DNA from: Megalopta genalis
Lineage: Eukaryota > Arthropoda > Insecta > Hymenoptera > Halictidae
Reading direction: 5' to 3'
DNA: 64,000 nucleotides
Assembly (NCBI RefSeq): GCF_051020955.1
Contig: NW_027476314.1
Location: forward strand, 124,001-188,000
The notes under the pieces were generated by a model that was given only the letters and a program-made list of their open reading frames with translations, made no database searches and had not been told where the DNA came from. The position numbers and the translations under genes are program-made. Within the stretch, counting starts at the first letter, position 1. Each line of letters begins with the position of its first letter. This document shows, one piece after another, positions 60,099-64,000 of this stretch.

Positions 60099-63000
60099 TA
60101 GCATGGATTTCAAGACAACTCGTTTGTTTCGCATGCATTTGAAGCTAGATCATTTATATCTCAATTACTCGAAGCTAAATCATTTGTATCGCATGAATAT
60201 GAAGCTAAATCATATGTTTCGCATCAATTTAAACCTAAATCATGTGTTTCGCATGAATTTGTAGCTAAATCATGTTTTTCGCATGGATTTGAAGCTAATC
60301 CATGTGTTTCGAATGATTTTTAAGCTAAATCGTGTGTTTCTCATGGATTTGAAATAAACTCGTTTGTTTCGTATGTATTTGAAGCTAGATCATTTATATC
60401 TCAATTACTGGAAGCTAAATCATTTGTTTCGCATGGATTTGAAGTTAACTCGTTTGTTTCGCTTGCATTTGAAGCTAGACCATTTATATCTCAATTACTT
60501 GAAGCTGCATCATTTGTTTCGCATGGATATGAAGCTAACTCGTTTGTTTCGCATGCATTTGAAGCTAGATCATTTATATCTCAATTACTTGAAGCTAAAT
60601 CATTTGTTCCGCATGCATTTGAAGGTAACTCGTTTGTTTCGCATGCAGTTGAAACTAGATCATTTATATCTCAATTACTTGAAGCTAAATCATTTGTTCC
60701 GCATGAATTTGAAGGTAACTCATTTGTTTCGCAATCTCTTGAAGCTAGATATTTTTATCGCAATTGTTCGAAGCTAAATCTTTTGATTCGCATGGATTTG
60801 AAGGTAACGCGTTTGTTTCGCATTGATTTGAAGCTGAGGCATCTACTTCGCATTGATATGAAGTAAAAATCATGTGTCTCCCTTGGGTGTGAATCTAAAT
60901 CATATGTGTCGCACGCAGCTGGGCTAAATCATGTATATCACAAGTATATGAAGCTAAACCATTTGTTTCGCATGGATTTGAAGGTAATCCGTTTACTTTG
61001 CATGATTTGAAGCCAAATCATGTGTTTTGGATGGATTTGAAGCTAACTCGTATGTTTCGCCTGCATTTGAAGGTACATCATTTATATCGCAAGCATTTGA
61101 AGCTAATTCATTTTTGTCGCATGGATTTGAAGCTAAGCCTTCTACTTCGCATTGATTTGATGCTAAATCATGTGTTCTGCATGGATTTAAAGCTAACTCG
61201 TTTGTTTCCCCTGCATTCGAAGCTAAATCATGTATATCACAAGTATTTGAAGCTAAATCATTTGATTCCCATGGATTAGAAACTATGCCTCCTACTTCAC
61301 ATAGATTTCAAACTAAATCATGTATTTCGTATGGATTTGAATCTAACTCGATTGTTTCGCATGCAGTTGAAGCGATATCATGTATATCACAAGTATTTCA
61401 AGCTAAACCATTTGATTCACATGGATTTGGAACTAAGACTTCCACTTCGCATTGACTTGGAGCTAAACCATTTGTATCGCATTGATGTGAAGCTAAGCCT
61501 TCTACTTCCCATTGATTTGAAGGTAAATCATGTGATTCGCATGGATGTGAAGCTGACTCGTTCGTTTCGCCTGCATTTGAAGTTATAACACTTCTGTTCG
61601 CAAGTATTTGAAACTTAATCATTCCCTTCGCATGTATTTGAAGCTAAGCCTTCAACTTCGCATTGATTTGAAGCTAAATCATGTGCTTCGCTTGGATTTC
61701 AAGATAACTCGTTTGTTTCGCATGCAGCTGAAGCTAAATCATGTATACCACAAGTATATGGAGCTAAAACATTTGTTTCTCATGTAGGTGAAGCTAAGCC
61801 TACCACTTCGCATTGACTTGGAGCTAAACCATTTGTATCGCATTGATGTGAAGCTAAGCCTTCTACTTCCCATTGATTTGAAGGTAAATCATGTGACTCG
61901 CATGGATGTGAAGATAACTCGTTCGTTTCGCCTGCATTTGAAGTTATAACACTTCTGTTCGCAAGTATTTGAAACTTAATCATTCCCTTCGCATGTATTT
62001 GAAGCTAAGCCTTCAACTTCGCATTGATTTGAAGCTAAATCATGTATTTCGCATGGATTTGAATCTAACTCGATTGTTTCGCGTGCATTTGAAGCTATAT
62101 CACATATATCGCAATTATCTGAAGATAAATCATTTGTTTCTCATGTATTTGAAGCTAAGCCTTCTACTTCGCATTGATTTGAAGCTAAATCATGTGTTTC
62201 GCATGGATTTGAACCTCACTCGTTTTTTTGGCATGCACTTGAAGCTAAATCATGTATATCACAAGTATTTGAAGCTAAACCATTTGTTTCGCATGAATTT
62301 GAAGAAAAGCCTTTTACTTCGCATTGATTTGAAGCTAAACCATTTGTTTCGCATGGATTTGATGCTAAACCTTCTACTTCGCATTGATTTGAATCTAAAT
62401 AATGTGATTCGCATGGTTGTGAAGCTAACTCGTTTGTTTCGTCTGCATTTGAAGCTATAACACATCTGTTCGCAAGTATTTGAAACTTAATCATTCCCTT
62501 CGCATGTATTTGAAGCTAAGGCTTCAACTTCGCATTGATTTGAAGGTAAATCATGTGCTTGGCTTGGATTTCAAGATAACTCGTTTCTTTCGCCTGCACT
62601 TGAAGCTAAATCATGTATATCACAAATGTTTGTATCTAATACATTTGTTTTGAATGGATTCCAAGATAAGCCTTCTACTTCGCATTGATTTGAAGCTAAA
62701 TCATGTGTCTCGCATGTATTTGAAGTTAACTCGTTTGTTTCGCCTGCATTTGAAGCTATATCACTTATATTCGCAAGTATTTGAAACTTAATAACTCGTT
62801 TCGCATGGATTTGAATCTAAGCCTCCCACTTCGCATGAATTTGGATCTAAATCATGTGTTTCGCTTGGATTTGAAGCTAACTCGTTTGTTTCGCCTGCAT
62901 TTGAAGCTAATTCATGTATATCACGAGTATTTGAAGCAGAACCATTTGTTTTGCATGGATATTAAGCTAAACCATGTGTTTCGAACGTATTTGAAGCTGA

Positions 63001-64000
63001 ATTATGTGTTTCGCTTGCATTTGATGCTAATTCGTTTGTTTCGCATGCAGTTGAAGCTAAATCATGTAAATCACAAGTATTTGAAGCTAAACCATGTGTT
63101 TCGCATGGATTTGAAGCTAACTCGTTTTTTCTGCCTCCATTTGAAGATAAATCGTGTATATCACAAGCGTTTGAAGCTAAACCATTCGCTTCGCATGGAT
63201 TTGAAGCAAAGCCATCAACTTCGCATGGATTTGAAAATAAATCATGTGTTTCGATTGGATTTGAAGCTAACACGTTTGTTTCGCATGCAGTTGAAGCTAA
63301 AACATGTATATCACGAGTATTTGAAGCTAAACCATTTGACTCGCATGGGTTTGAAGCTAAGCCCTCTACTTCGCATTGATTTGCAGCTAAAGCATGTGTC
63401 TCGTTTCGATTTGAAGCTAACTCGTTTGTTTCGCATGCAGTTCAAGCTAAATCATGTATATCACAAGTATTTGAAGCGAAACCACTTGATTCACATGGAT
63501 TTGGAGCTAAGCCTTCCACTTCGCATTGACTTGGAGCTAAACCATTTGTATCGCATGGATTTGAAGCTAAGACATCTACTGCGCATTGATTCGAAGCTAA
63601 ATCATGTGTTTTGCATGGATTTCAAGCTAACTCGTTTGTTTCGCATGCAGTTGAAGCTAAATCATGTATATCACAAGTATTTGAAGCGAAACTATTTGAT
63701 TCACATGGATTTGGAGCTAAGACTTCCACTTCGCATTGACTTGGAGCTAAACCATTTGTATCGCATTGATGTGAAGCTAAGCCTTCTACTTCCCGTTGAT
63801 TTGAAGGTAAATCATGTGATTCGCATGGATGTGAAGCTAACTCGTTCGTTTCGCCTGCATTTGAAGTTATAACACTTCTGTTCGCAAGTATTTGAAACTT
63901 AATCATTCCCTTCGCATGTATTTGAAGCTAAGCCTTCAACTTCGCATTGATTTGAAGCTAAATCATGTGCTTCGCTTGGATTTCAAGATAACTCGTTTGT
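60099..64000. repeat. 30-bp satellite with higher-order structure, runs off the right edge
   Basis: About 130 units of the type GAAGCTAAATCATGTGTTTC followed by GCATGGATTT. At least five variants alternate, marked by TCATGTGTTTCGCATGG, CTCGTTTGTTTCGCCTGC, TCATGTATATCACAAGT, CCATTTGTTTCGCATGG and GCCTTCTACTTCGCATTG. At 60391-60690 the higher-order period is 90 bases (ATTTATATCTC at 60391, 60481, 60571, 60661). Later it is 90, 150 or 210 bases. From 62821 to 63870 the 30-base phase holds without any indel. A distinctive 31-base unit (AACACTTCTGTTCGCAAGT) recurs near 61588, 61949, 62460, 62759 and 63873. Confidence 0.97.

Noticed and set aside
60099..64000. CRISPR-like or protein-coding repeat called as a gene
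   Set aside because: The unit repeats without unique spacers. Coding is unproven, so it is kept as a finding only.
1..64000. Telomeric TTAGG array or rDNA target next to the R1-clade element
   Set aside because: No TTAGG run or rRNA sequence seen in the window.

Overview
This window looks like repeat-rich, gene-poor nuclear DNA of an arthropod, most likely an insect. The evidence is the set of mobile elements: R1-clade non-LTR retrotransposons, a Ty3/gypsy LTR element, a mariner remnant and foldback MITEs. Added to this are AT-rich spacers with little CpG depletion and long satellite arrays. Hymenoptera is my best guess from the overall character of the sequence, but nothing here proves it. 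No bacterial-type operon is present. Only one short host-type gene can be called with fair confidence.

Layout. 1-5215: most of an R1-clade (SART/TRAS-like) retrotransposon on the minus strand. ORF1 (gag-like, three zinc knuckles) and ORF2 (endonuclease plus reverse transcriptase) are both open, and they overlap at a TAATG stop-start. ORF2 runs off the left edge. The 5' end abuts a 55-bp tandem repeat (5213-5530). 5.5-15.4 kb: AT-rich spacer with a long AT palindrome, a foldback MITE, a 5'-truncated R1-type copy (8337-9245) and a 44-bp minisatellite carrying a 16-bp palindrome. 15.4-18.1 kb: a small F-box gene cluster, with two degenerate copies and one open copy (17651-18046) that has its own TATA-like box and poly(A) signals. 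19.2-19.7 kb: an internally deleted mariner. 22.0-23.0 kb: a foldback element split by a 641-bp insertion with a 17-bp target duplication. 23-34 kb: spacer with MITEs, hairpins and microsatellites.

34010-38169: a complete but dead Ty3/gypsy element on the minus strand, with two 396-bp LTRs about 95% identical and a GAAA target duplication. Gag begins with a SAP-like motif. Gag and pol carry in-frame stops and frameshifts, and the integrase catalytic core is deleted. 38-58 kb is mostly featureless spacer with microsatellites, a possible short secreted peptide ORF (47093-47227) and a GATAGA array. 58.6 kb to the right edge is about 5.4 kb of satellite DNA in three adjoining families: a TACCTC hexamer array, a degenerate ~10-bp array, and a 30-bp satellite with higher-order structure that continues past the window.

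The genes do not form a pathway. The main biology is mobile-element turnover, a decaying F-box paralog cluster, and satellite organisation. The satellite keeps reading frames open on both strands.
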